From: Methyloglobulus sp.
Lineage (GTDB): Bacteria > Pseudomonadota > Gammaproteobacteria > Methylococcales > Methylomonadaceae
Direction of reading: 5' to 3'
Length of the DNA stretch: 64,000 nucleotides
Assembly: GCA_013141505.1 (NCBI GenBank)
Contig: JABFQX010000010.1
Span: 1 to 64,000 of the forward strand
Positions 1 to 7,991 of this stretch are shown one piece after another (the stretch's first letter is position 1; each line of letters begins with the position of its first letter). The position numbers and the translations under genes were made by a program. The notes below the pieces were generated by a model, which saw only the letters and a list, made by a program, of their open reading frames with translations, had not been told where the DNA came from and did not search any database.

Positions 1-77
1 CAGCAGCGGGTTTGGTACAGCCGCCAGACCTCTTGACGGTCCAGCGGCGTTAAGCGGATTCGTTTGTGCATGTTCAT
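1..77 (-). CDS. Transposase N-terminus (IS481-like?), cut by window edge
   Basis: Reading leftward from an ATG at 77, an open frame gives MNMHKRIRLTPLDRQEVW and runs off the window after about 25 codons. The short basic start followed by RLTPLDRQE resembles the N-terminus of IS481-type DDE transposases or their helix-turn-helix leaders. Only the first residues are visible, so the family call is tentative. A second in-frame ATG at 71 could also be the start. It is the first sign that the left end of the window is mobile-element rich. Confidence 0.4.
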   Translation of the reverse strand, partial: MNMHKRIRLTPLDRQEVWRLYQTRC

Positions 78-134
78 CGACAGTATTCTCCTGAATACTG
101 TAAACAACGCTAGAGATTCTTACAGTTTAGGCTA

Positions 135-1406
135 TTGACTTTGGGTACACCAGAAGGCAATGTTTGCAGCGCATCAATGCTAAGCGGTAATTGGGCAATC
201 ACAGCCCGCACACTGTATGTTTCCCATTGGTGGAGGAGCATGCCAACAGTGGAGTCTAAATCAAATTACATTAACGGGAAACTGGACTGGGCATCAACGA
301 ACAGAACAAGTAAGGCGAATAGTATTATATGGGACATGCCCAGGATGGGAGCCATCCGATATTGCTCTCCATCATCTCAGAACACAAAGCTATTTTTCAA
401 GTAGCCCCCCGCGTAAACTACACGATCAGCGACCACAAAGAAATAATACGATAACTGCCTATGGTCTGGGCATCAATACGCTAGCTTATAGGGCGGAAGT
501 ACCAGCCACCGGTTTAATAACAGACTTTCCTACAACCGGGGACGGTCTTTTTCGTTCAGCTACTTTTCCCATTCAATCCGTTGGAGTTCAAACCTCAACT
601 TCACCACCAACCACTTATAGTTTTCCAGGAACACCGCGCGGCGTAACAATAGCAGGTGGGGGCAGCGGAGCCCCTCGTATACTCAGGAATGGGACAGTAA
701 TACGATAAATCGTAAGCTTGAATGGCGGCTTTTAGGGGTTCATTCTAATTGTGGTAAAGTATGTTTGAGCAACCAAGAATGCGCCACCTGGACGTGGGTA
801 TCATCTACAACGACATGCGCTGATGCAGCTATCATCCCTGTCCGCGATAGAATCCTAGCAGACATAGAAGTATGTAGATTTTGAAAAATCTCCATCCTTA
901 GCACCTCCCCTCCCCCGACCGCCGAAGCACTTAGCCAAAAAAGAGCGATTTATGCAATGAACATTAATGAACCTTTGGTTACTCCGCCCAACGCCGCCGA
1001 TGATGTAGGGTTAACTTTCCAGAATTGCTTCTGGGCATCAGATTTATGTTTATGGAAGGTGGATTCGGAACTTAATCAATGGTACTACGATCTGTCGATG
1101 CACCGTCTTATTCATGCCCCATCAGGTAAATGTGTAACTATTTCAGGCGCGGATATTGTGCTTCAACCCTGCGTAACTGTTTCGAGGGTAAAAGATTTGG
1201 GGAGAAAGTTGAATCAGCAATGGTCGATTGTAGAAGAACACGGAGGGTCAGCCAAATGGTCTATTAAGAGCGACACATCTGGGTTATGCCTTGAGGCAAA
1301 ACCTGGCTCATGGAGTTTTCTTCCTCCGCTTAAGCCTGGCGGGTTTGGTTTACCTTTCCGTGGTCAATCCACTCTTAGTTCAAATGCCATGTGTTTTCGG
1401 CAATGA
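135..1406 (+). pseudogene. Decayed ricin-type beta-trefoil lectin-like gene
   Basis: The clearest part is 957-1406, whose translation carries a ricin-B-like pattern: QWYYDLSMHRLIHAPSGKC, then DIVLQPC, then LNQQWSI, which includes a QxW motif and the paired cysteines of a beta-trefoil carbohydrate-binding repeat. The same frame is open upstream to about 620 except for a TGA at 882-884. From 217 to about 690 a neighbouring frame is open and contains another CQQW motif. Two frames plus an internal stop suggest one longer secreted lectin-like gene broken by at least one frameshift and one nonsense change. No catalytic domain is recognisable. It could alternatively be two or three short independent genes. 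Confidence 0.35.
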
Positions 1407-1833
1407 TGCACAAAAATTTCATCAATTTGATAGCAATTATTTGCAACGTATAGGAGCCGTACCGCATTGAGTCGTAGTCGTAGGGTAGGCAGGTTTTTTT
1501 GCCCATCATTATATATCATCGATTTGTTCCGTATGGGCACGAACAGTACGTACGCACCCTGGGTTACCGGGCAAGTGTGGGGCGACCCGCCCCACTCTAG
1601 GCATGTCCCTTCGGACAAATAATTCTTCTAATCGCGCTTTGTCCCAGTCTGCTAACAACCGGAAGCCACGACTGCCGCACCACTACCGACAGAAGTCTGG
1701 ATAGGCTCCCCATCCTGTGGCCGGCGTCCCGCCGGATTGCGCCAATTTCCTTGCAATGGCCGGGGCAACCGGCCGTAAACCTGCATTCAACTTTATAGTT
1801 TCTACCTGAGCGCTGTTGAATTTTTCCTGGAAG

Positions 1834-1858
1834 CTGCGCCAGTCTTGGGCTGGCGCAG
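1834..1858. repeat. Perfect 9-bp hairpin
   Basis: CTGCGCCAG (1834-1842) is followed by a 7-nt loop and its exact reverse complement CTGGCGCAG (1850-1858). There is no T-tract, so it is not a typical intrinsic terminator. It sits 9 bp before a second, longer hairpin in a gene-poor stretch. Confidence 0.7.
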
Positions 1859-1867
1859 TTCTTCCCT

Positions 1868-1905
1868 GCACTCTCTTTTGGCTTTGCAAGTGCAAAAGAG
1901 AGTGC
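1868..1905. repeat. Perfect 13-bp hairpin
   Basis: GCACTCTCTTTTG (1868-1880), a 12-nt loop, then CAAAAGAGAGTGC (1893-1905) form an uninterrupted 13-bp stem. Together with the hairpin at 1834-1858 it makes a tandem hairpin pair inside sequence with no convincing gene. It could be a REP-type element or the remains of a mobile element end. Confidence 0.7.
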
Positions 1906-1929
1906 GCGGCTAATTCATAGCGGCAAGAC

Positions 1930-2094
1930 ATGGGGCGAACCGGTGCTTTGGCAAGCGCAGGACAAGCGGGGGCTTATCGCTGCACAAGCGGCCTCACCGG
2001 GCAAACCCAGATCATTTCAGGTTGTTATGGGCGAACGAGTGGCAACAACGCCAAAACCGTCTGCGGAGTGAAATGCCAGCATCAAGGAAGCTAA
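1930..2094 (+). other. Possible small Cys-containing ORF or gene remnant (54 aa)
   Basis: An ATG-started frame of 54 codons is rich in Gly, Thr and Ser with four cysteines (YRCTSGLTG, ISGCYGR, KTVCGVKC). The spacing looks like a secreted disulfide-bonded peptide or the tail of a secreted protein. A second frame over the same bases is also open, there is no clear ribosome site, and I recognise no family. The surrounding 1.4-3.1 kb region shows no other supportable gene. Confidence 0.2.
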
Positions 2095-2119
2095 ACTAAA
2101 AGTATTGCAACAAGAATTC

Positions 2120-2460
2120 GGTCAACAAGACCTATCTTGCGGCAGATACCCAACAAGTACCTTCCGTTCTAATGGCAGTAATGTTTATCCGTCTGGCCAA
2201 TAAACCAATCGGACAACATTGCTTAGCCTCTGTTGGGACAGTATCCCAACAAGACTAATGGTGGAGTTAAAAGCGTCTACGGCAGGATCTTAATAAAGCC
2301 AAGATCCCGGCTGCTGGAAGTGTAGACACGCAACAGCTAAAGGGTGCCAAAGTTAACGAGGCGGCATCTCGGCCACTGGAACGCAGCGGCAACGCTAAAG
2401 CTTAAAAGGTTCTGATCGGTCTAGACGTTAACCTAGACGTGCAACAGTAAAAGCGGCTTC
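2120..2460. repeat. Cluster of short palindromes separated by similar linkers
   Basis: Several short inverted repeats follow one another: GGTC/GACC near 2122-2134, GTTGGGA/TCCCAAC at 2232-2250, GTCTAC/GTAGAC enclosing GGATCTT/AAGATCC at 2275-2326, and GTCTAG/CTAGAC near 2419-2438. Between them the linkers GCAACAGCTAAAG (2330), GCAACGCTAAAGC (2389) and GCAACAGTAAAAGC (2441) recur about every 50-60 bp. No protein-coding frame is convincing. From 2480 to 2988 I see only AT-rich sequence without a gene. Confidence 0.4.
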
Positions 2461-2988
2461 CGGCAGAGCCTTGACCCTTGGGGCAAAAAATTTAGCACAA
2501 CATTGTTTCTTAATGCAAGTGCTAATTTAAGACTTCATAGCTATTAAATCAATGACTTGGAGGATAATGAAAAGTTGAATCCCGCCTAAAAATAACAAAA
2601 AATTGTTTCGTCAGCTCGAACACTAACAGACTTTTTTAATCATTGCCACAAACAACCGACCTTTGCTTTTATGCGGTTTATTTTGGCGAAAATACCAATA
2701 CTTACCACCTGAGAAAGCCACCATCATGCTTAATCGCCTTTGTTATGACTTACACAGCAAATAAGCCCAGCAATACAACCAAAACCTAAAAAATGACAAA
2801 GGGTAAAAATGGCTTTTTTACTTTTATACAAATGTCTTGAAAATTAATCCGTCTCCCAAGATAGCAGGCTTCCTAAACTTAAATTATCAAAATCGGATTC
2901 AATATCGACAGGTTTTTCTTTTATAAGCTTTTAGATGGATTTGACAGAGTGCATATAAATCTTAGTGCATTACTATTATCCAAATCTA

Positions 2989-3031
2989 TGTGCGATCCCG
3001 CACAGACCGCGTTCGATTATCTCTGTATCGT
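2989..3031 (+). promoter_or_regulatory. Class II Crp/Fnr-type promoter, site 1 (csbD)
   Basis: Perfect palindrome TGTGCG-ATCC-CGCACA at 2989-3004, GAC at 3005-3007, 18 nt, then TATCGT at 3026-3031. The expected start lies near 3038, about 75 nt before the CsbD start codon. The layout is nearly the same as at site 7, upstream of the other cytosolic csbD gene. Confidence 0.8.
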
Positions 3032-3112
3032 TAGGCTAGGCATTGGAAAACATCATCCCGCGCTTTGGTCATGGCTATCCAGTCATGATTTACACATTAT
3101 TAGGAGATACAC

Positions 3113-3295
3113 ATGAACAAAGATCAAGTAAAAGGCCGCGCCGAAGAAGCCAAAGGTAAAGTCAAAGAAGCCGCTGGCGTATTACTGGACGACAAAGGCA
3201 TGGAGACAGAAGGCAATGTACAAAAAAATATCGGCAAAGTCCAGGCGGGCTTTGGTGATCTCAAGGAAGAAATAAAGGACGAAATTAAAAAATAG
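3113..3295 (+). CDS. CsbD family stress protein
   Basis: A 60-residue, highly charged soluble protein starting MNKDQVKGRAEEAKGKVKEA, the signature of the CsbD family. It continues with DDKGMETEGNVQKNIGKVQ, which also fits the family. CsbD-like proteins (YjbJ in enterics) are abundant stationary-phase and stress proteins of uncertain molecular role. The start is supported by AGGAG about 7 nt upstream. The gene lies 109 bp after palindrome site 1 and is followed by the small membrane gene at 3518. Two further copies lie at 28459 and 28840, and the copy at 28840 is almost identical at its N-terminus. Confidence 0.93.
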   Translation: MNKDQVKGRAEEAKGKVKEAAGVLLDDKGMETEGNVQKNIGKVQAGFGDLKEEIKDEIKK

Positions 3296-3517
3296 ATTAA
3301 GGAAGAAAACTAATGCCAGCATTGCTGGGCGGTACAGTCGTGTGCAGCCAAGTTGGTTCGTGGCAATGCCGCCGTAAGATACTCGACTATTCCTTTTTCT
3401 CAACAGGTGAACATAGAGCCTACTGGATTCTAAGTAGGCATCGCTGAATTTCAGCTTCAATATGTTCACCAATGATTCATATCGCCGTCAATCGACGGCT
3501 TCTACGGAGAAGCACAC

Positions 3518-3667
3518 ATGCTTGAAAGTATCGCACTCATTTTAATTGTCCTCTGGGTACTGGGTTTGGTTTCCTCTTACACATTGGGCGGGTTTATTCA
3601 CATTCTGTTGGTTATCGCGGTTATTGTAATCATACTGCGTGTCATTCAAGGGCGACGTGTCCTTTAG
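3518..3667 (+). CDS. lmo0937-family small membrane protein (DUF5670-like)
   Basis: A 49-residue hydrophobic protein beginning MLESIALILIVLWVLGLV and ending IIQGRRVL. It has two membrane segments (about 4-20 and 24-42) and a short basic tail. This matches the very small lmo0937-type membrane proteins often found near CsbD and other stress genes. The start has GGAG about 9 nt upstream. It lies 222 bp after csbD on the same strand with no obvious terminator between, so it may share promoter site 1. Function is unknown. Confidence 0.85.
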   Translation: MLESIALILIVLWVLGLVSSYTLGGFIHILLVIAVIVIILRVIQGRRVL

Positions 3668-3713
3668 TATCAGTAGTTTTATAAGTTGCCGCAGGTAAGA
3701 CGCATACATAACA

Positions 3714-3785
3714 AATTCGGCCAAGTGGTTGGGATCCCCCCTTCGGCTCCGCTCAGGGTACGTTACAGTGGCGTTCCTTGAGCAG
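3714..3785. repeat. Partial copy of the GATTCGGCC-type intergenic repeat
   Basis: The sequence from AAATTCGGCCAAGTG through CTTCGGCTCCGCTCAGGG to the matching downstream arm resembles the left part of the repeats at 27665, 35110 and 49889. The right terminal arm (AAGGCCGAATC-like) is missing, so this copy looks truncated. The rest of 3668-3996 holds no gene I can support. Confidence 0.5.
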
Positions 3786-3996
3786 ACTTGTACCCGGTGG
3801 GCATAAATGCTGAATGTGAGGGTGGTTTTCAGGCTTACCTTTGTTGGTTTGAATAACTAAAAATTAACGCCAGCGTAGTTTAAATTTGTGTTGCTAGAAA
3901 GAGTCTTTTGATTATGCACTCAGAGAAGAGATCGGCTCTTGGGTATCCAAAAAATCGCCATTGCATTGCCCTTTATCCGTTATGTCTATCAGTTAC

Positions 3997-4410
3997 TTAG
4001 GAACCATCCTTCGCCCGATGGATGGGTTGTTCAGATGCTTGCCTCGACGTGCCTCGTTGATTAAACGTATTTATTATCCAGGCTATCGGCAAGGCGGTGT
4101 ATAAAGTTTGGATAGAGGTCACCAGGCTTAGCGCCGTTCTTAACGGAGATACCTCGTCAGCGTGTGGGTTATCAGTAGTGCCATGAGTTTTTGAAGGCTC
4201 GCGCTTGGTGATTTCACCAAGAAGAAAGCCAATACCTGCCGCGAATATAAAGGTCGTCGGAGCGATCATTTGTTGCTGCATCTTCCTTACCAGCGTAGCT
4301 GTGTTTACACTGATTTTCTGCTTACGATTCAGCACTTGCTGCTCCGCATCTTTGATTTGAGCTGACAAAGATGTGGGATTAATTCGGTTTCTAGTAGGTG
4401 TAACCATCAT
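3997..4410 (-). CDS. YqjK-like hypothetical protein
   Basis: A 137-residue protein with a basic helical N-terminus (residues about 15-55), a short hydrophobic stretch near 50-66 (TTFIFAAGIGFLLGEI) and a polar C-terminus. It is recognised mainly by position: it follows a YqjE-like holin-family gene and a DUF883/YqjD gene, the order of yqjD-yqjE-yqjK in enterics. Its start overlaps the stop of the upstream gene by 4 nt (ATGA), which indicates translational coupling. Sequence similarity to YqjK is weak by eye, so the name is positional. Confidence 0.6.
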   Translation of the reverse strand: MMVTPTRNRINPTSLSAQIKDAEQQVLNRKQKISVNTATLVRKMQQQMIAPTTFIFAAGIGFLLGEITKREPSKTHGTTDNPHADEVSPLRTALSLVTSIQTLYTALPIAWIINTFNQRGTSRQASEQPIHRAKDGS

Positions 4411-4847
4411 GGCTTCTCCGTATCCCGATGTTCTGGGGACTCGGGTTTAAAGCTATGCAGGGTCGCCGGAAATTTCAGGTATCGGCTTTTCCTGTGGATG
4501 ACACGGCAAAAAACCAGGGCGAGTAGCAAATTTAGCACGACGGCAAGGAGTATGGCACTCCTTACCATAACGCCATTCTCGATCAGCGCTAGTACAGCGG
4601 CGGATAAAAGCCCCATCCACGCACTGCACAGCAAGACAGCAACCAGCACGCCTGCAATGATCATGTTCACCAAGCTCACACCTGCCCGTTGTGTTTCCAG
4701 TGCAGCGAGCTGGAAGCGGTCGTGGCTTAAGCCACGCACCTCACCCCATAAATCACGGGCATCATCCAGCAAGCTTGAGCTGTTCATAGGATCGCTATGC
4801 GTCGCAGCCTGCTTAGGTGCTTCACTGCCAATGTCGTTAGCGTCCAT
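4407..4847 (-). CDS. Phage-holin-like membrane protein (YqjE-like)
   Basis: A 146-residue protein with a soluble N-terminal helix (SLLDDARDLWGEVRGLSHDR) and two membrane segments, about 53-78 and 86-113, followed by a polar tail. This is the layout of the YqjE / holin superfamily III proteins that neighbour DUF883 genes. In enterics YqjD is a ribosome-associated inner membrane protein and YqjE is its uncharacterised membrane neighbour. Spacing to the DUF883 gene is 12 bp and the downstream gene overlaps by 4 nt, so the three form a tight operon. Confidence 0.75.
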   Translation of the reverse strand: MDANDIGSEAPKQAATHSDPMNSSSLLDDARDLWGEVRGLSHDRFQLAALETQRAGVSLVNMIIAGVLVAVLLCSAWMGLLSAAVLALIENGVMVRSAILLAVVLNLLLALVFCRVIHRKSRYLKFPATLHSFKPESPEHRDTEKP

Positions 4848-4859
4848 GATCTATAAAAC

Positions 4860-5078
4860 CTAACGTCCGCAGGACAGGCGGCTTAGCAGAAAGCCCGTCG
4901 CCATTGCGATGCCCAGTGATGTTACGGGGTTGTCGCGGACATAACGCTGGCAATTTTTCATCAAACGCTGTTCGGCATTTAACAACTGCTCGCCTTTATC
5001 AGTAATCGTTTCCTTGGCACTGGTGAATTTATCGCCAGCTTCATGTGCGAAATCAGATACTTTGTCTGCAATTTCCAT
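4860..5078 (-). CDS. DUF883 family protein (YqjD/ElaB-like)
   Basis: A 72-residue protein with an amphipathic N-terminal helix (DKVSDFAHEAGDKFTSAKET) and a C-terminal membrane anchor containing NPVTSLGIAMATGFLLSRL, the hallmark end of the DUF883/YqjD/ElaB family. Enteric members sit in the inner membrane by the C-terminal helix and associate with ribosomes in stationary phase. GGAG precedes the ATG. It is first of the yqjDEK-like set and lies 71 bp after the BON lipoprotein gene, so it may be co-transcribed from site 3. A paralogue is at 36002-36262. Confidence 0.9.
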   Translation of the reverse strand: MEIADKVSDFAHEAGDKFTSAKETITDKGEQLLNAEQRLMKNCQRYVRDNPVTSLGIAMATGFLLSRLSCGR

Positions 5079-5149
5079 GTTGTTTTCTCCTGTTAGTTAA
5101 TTAAGCCGCACGTTACTTCAAGTTACTTGCGGCATTATGGTTCGGTGTT

Positions 5150-5464
5150 TTATTTAAGGCGCATGTCATTCTTGACTGTTTTTACACCGTTGACAGTACG
5201 GGCAACTTCTATCGCTTTGCTAATGTCGGCACGGGAATTCACGAAACCGCTCAACTGAACCTCGCCCTTGAAAGTCTCAACGTTGATTTCCGCAGAACTT
5301 AAAGTAGATTCATGTAATATGGCCGCCTTAACTTTTCCGGTGACCACACTGTCGTCAACATACTCCCCCGTTCCTTCTTGCCTTGGTGTTGACGCGCAAC
5401 CTGCGGCTATCAATAAGGTCAAAACCATAAAAAATGCCGACATTAATCTAATAAAGTGTTTCAT
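5150..5464 (-). CDS. BON-domain lipoprotein (OsmY-like, single domain)
   Basis: I start at the ATG at 5464, which has GGAGA upstream and yields a lipoprotein signal MKHFIRLMSAFFMVL with lipobox LIAAGC. The mature part is one BON domain (DDSVVTGKVKAAIL, then GEVQLSGFVNS, then ARTVNGVKTVKNDM), a fold that binds phospholipid membranes in the periplasm. The 104-residue protein is half the size of OsmY, which has two BON domains. Promoter site 3 is 201 bp upstream. The divergent gene at 5922 carries a closely related BON domain. Confidence 0.9.
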   Translation of the reverse strand: MKHFIRLMSAFFMVLTLLIAAGCASTPRQEGTGEYVDDSVVTGKVKAAILHESTLSSAEINVETFKGEVQLSGFVNSRADISKAIEVARTVNGVKTVKNDMRLK

Positions 5465-5637
5465 GAGTAAATCTCCAATAATGCTTGAAAAATCATAAGG
5501 GTTTTCATGACTAAACCCCCAAATATGTACTTGGCACTCATGCCAATTGTTAAACAAAGTTAACCAAATGCGATAAGCCATCTCTAACGCGATCTAAATG
5601 CCCTGTAGAAACTGGGGTTGTCTAAAACCTTGAGCAC

Positions 5638-5680
5638 ATCTTAGCTGCAAAACCAGTCTGAGTCGGTACGGTAACGCACA
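5638..5680 (-). promoter_or_regulatory. Class II Crp/Fnr-type promoter, site 3 (BON / yqjDEK)
   Basis: Read leftward: TGTGCG-TTAC-CGTACC (5680-5665), GAC, 18 nt, then TAAGAT (5643-5638). The right half-site has one mismatch (C for A at its end). It points to the BON lipoprotein gene at 5150-5464 and the DUF883 operon behind it. It stands back to back with site 2, 69 bp away, forming a divergent control region. Confidence 0.75.
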
Positions 5681-5748
5681 TAGACAATGTGGATGCTGGG
5701 CATCAGTTACTCCGTTTTACAAGCATATTAATCCACACAGTCACGCTA

Positions 5749-5791
5749 TGTACGATACCGTACAGACAATGTTTGTGCTTACCAATAGACT
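5749..5791 (+). promoter_or_regulatory. Class II Crp/Fnr-type promoter, site 2 (BON lipoprotein / DUF1207)
   Basis: Perfect palindrome TGTACG-ATAC-CGTACA at 5749-5764, then GAC, 18 nt, and TAGACT at 5786-5791. It points to the lipoprotein gene at 5922, whose start is about 124 nt beyond the expected transcription start. Confidence 0.8.
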
Positions 5792-5921
5792 CGAACTGAG
5801 TTTCAAGCTCATTGCATTTTTACTCCAAAATAGAAGGGTTTTACCGCCGATATTTTTAAAGTTGGCGTGTTGCCCTGAGACTTGATGCACTTTTAAAACA
5901 TATAAAACAGAGGAATATCAT

Positions 5922-6572
5922 ATGAAAACGACCAGTGAAACCAAACAAAAAATGATAGCCAAGAGAGTCCTTGTGATGTCCTGTTTATCAGCCGTTCTAG
6001 GGCTGACAGGTTGTCCCGATGGTTCATCAGAAAAGGCAGGGCAAAGAATGGATCGTGCAGCAGATAATGCCGAAAAAACGATTGAGCAATCAAGTAAAAC
6101 TGCCAGTAAGCAACTTGAAGGTTTAAAAGATACAGTGGAACAGAAAGCAGAACAAGCGAAAGATAGCATTGACCAGTCTACTGAATCCGCTAAAGAAGCA
6201 TTGGAAAAATCTGAAGATAAAGTTGAACAAAATGCTGAACAGGTAGAGAAAAAGGTTGAGCAAATAAAAGAAAATGTAGAAAAAAAATTGGATGACATCA
6301 AAGATTCAACAACCGAGAAATCCGAAACAGCCGGAGAATATATTGATGACTCGGTTATTACCACAAAGGTCAAGGCTGCGATCTTGGGCAGTTCCTGGTT
6401 GAGCGCATCCCATATCGATGTCACCACAAACAAAGGTATTGTGGTGTTGAGCGGTACAGTCGATACCGAGCAAAATATCGCCAGGGCAATAGAAGTCGCA
6501 CGTAGTCAGGAGAATGTAAAAGCGGTGGAAACTAACCTGATTGTAAGCGTTGCCGAATCGAGTAAAAAGTAA
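5922..6572 (+). CDS. Coiled-coil BON-domain lipoprotein
   Basis: A 216-residue lipoprotein. The signal is residues 1-31 with lipobox LGLTGC. Residues about 38-135 form a long charged helical repeat rich in Glu, Lys and Gln (EQKAEQAKDSIDQSTESAKE), predicted coiled coil. Residues about 143-208 are a BON domain (DDSVITTKVKAAIL, IVVLSGTVDTEQN). The coiled coil may span the periplasm and hold the BON domain away from the anchoring membrane. The stop codon overlaps the next start by 1 nt (TAATG), so it is coupled to the DUF1207 gene. Promoter site 2 lies upstream. Confidence 0.9.
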   Translation: MKTTSETKQKMIAKRVLVMSCLSAVLGLTGCPDGSSEKAGQRMDRAADNAEKTIEQSSKTASKQLEGLKDTVEQKAEQAKDSIDQSTESAKEALEKSEDKVEQNAEQVEKKVEQIKENVEKKLDDIKDSTTEKSETAGEYIDDSVITTKVKAAILGSSWLSASHIDVTTNKGIVVLSGTVDTEQNIARAIEVARSQENVKAVETNLIVSVAESSKK

Positions 6573-7705
6573 TGGTTACTTTACGAGTGATGGTTGCCTT
6601 GGGCATTATGTTGTCTACAACGATTGCCCATGCCACAACAGCTGATGACACTTACATTGCCGGCTATGCCGCTGGCGTTCTTAAACAAAATCTAAAGCTT
6701 GATATGCCGTCCTTAATTGTACGGGATGGTGTCATTACTTTACCAACCGGTAGCTTGGAAGCTGCTGATCAAGCCAAAGCGGTACAACTATTATCGGAAA
6801 TCCCAGGCGTTCAAGCTGTAAAAGTATCGGAAATGACTAACGAGCAGTCAATGACTGCCCTTACACAGCCAGTTCAGGTTGCAGGTGCTGAGAATGTATC
6901 GGCAACCGACTCAATTATATTGCCCACCGGCCTTTTACCTACTGGTCATTTATTCAAGCCATTATTAGCCGATCCTCGTTGGGCGCATTTCTCAGTTGCT
7001 TACAGAAATTACCAGACCGACAATTTTGCTGGAAAAGATATTGCTTCGGTCAGTCTTGGTGAAACTATTCCGATTTATCGCAGTAACTTTGGACAATCCA
7101 CGGCGCAATGGGAGGCGGGTATTCAAGCCGGGGTCTTTAGTGACTTTAATCTGAATGCCTCCTCGTCCGATCTCGTCAATACCGATTTTATTGCATCAAT
7201 CTATTCAAGCGTACGTGCCGGTCAATTTTCAGCCTTTGGCCGTATTTACCATCAGAGCTCGCATCTTGGTGACGAATTTCTGTTGGGCAAGATACATACT
7301 TCCAAGTTTGAGCGCGAGAACCTCAGTTACGAAGGTGCAGATTTAAAGCTTTCTTATGAACTGCCTTATGGGGTGCGTATATACGGTGGCGGAGGCGGGT
7401 TATTTCATAAGGAACCTTCGGTGCTTAGACCGTGGTCTGCACAATATGGTATTGAGTTTAGAAGTCCCTGGCGTATCAATTTTGCGTCAATGCGGCCAAT
7501 TATTGCTGCTGATATCAAGCATTTCGATGAAAATAACTGGAGCGCAGATATTTCAGCCAGAGCGGGTGTTGAGTTTGATAATTTACAAGTATTAGACAGG
7601 AAACTGCAGATTCTTGTGGAATACTTCAACGGCTATACGCCTAGTGGTCAATTTTATAAAGATAAAGTGGAATATATAGGCTTAGGAGCGCATTACCATT
7701 TTTAA
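6572..7705 (+). CDS. DUF1207 outer-membrane-like protein with N-terminal BON-like half-domain
   Basis: A 377-residue exported protein with a signal peptide ending near TIAHA. Residues about 26-86 look like a degenerate BON module (LKLDMPSLIVRDGVITLPTG, IPGVQAVKV). From about 118 onward it matches DUF1207 (LPTGHLFKPLLADPRWAHFS), and ends in a terminal Phe preceded by alternating residues typical of outer membrane beta-barrels (GLGAHYHF). Its role is unknown. The 1-nt overlap with the BON lipoprotein gene suggests the two products work together at the outer membrane. The fused BON-like segment supports that link. Confidence 0.8.
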   Translation: MVTLRVMVALGIMLSTTIAHATTADDTYIAGYAAGVLKQNLKLDMPSLIVRDGVITLPTGSLEAADQAKAVQLLSEIPGVQAVKVSEMTNEQSMTALTQPVQVAGAENVSATDSIILPTGLLPTGHLFKPLLADPRWAHFSVAYRNYQTDNFAGKDIASVSLGETIPIYRSNFGQSTAQWEAGIQAGVFSDFNLNASSSDLVNTDFIASIYSSVRAGQFSAFGRIYHQSSHLGDEFLLGKIHTSKFERENLSYEGADLKLSYELPYGVRIYGGGGGLFHKEPSVLRPWSAQYGIEFRSPWRINFASMRPIIAADIKHFDENNWSADISARAGVEFDNLQVLDRKLQILVEYFNGYTPSGQFYKDKVEYIGLGAHYHF

Positions 7706-7991
7706 TGTACTCTCATGGAGCAGAGCCTCCGCTATGTGTTGTTTAATGAAGTATGGATAGTGCAAAAGCTGCTCGTCTAAATTGAAAGGCGAAATGTATT
7801 CAGAAGTGCGAGTGCCGGGCGTGAAGCTAACAGTCGTTGAATAAACAACGTCCATAGGTTGCACATCTAACGTCGTGACCGAATGTCGAGGGTTGTCGCG
7901 TTAGCGAGTTGGTTTTGGCAGCAAGTGACGGCCAAAATTTTTTCACAGATTGTGACTTGCTTATTTTTATTTGGGTTCGGAGAATCAAACC

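Noticed and set aside
1683-1931. An 82-codon minus-strand frame
   Set aside because: It runs through two perfect hairpins, and no family is recognised; repeat sequence explains it better.
5918-6433. A 171-codon antisense frame rich in Ser, Phe and Cys
   Set aside because: It is the mirror of the Glu/Lys/Gln-rich coiled coil of the BON lipoprotein; the composition is a direct by-product.
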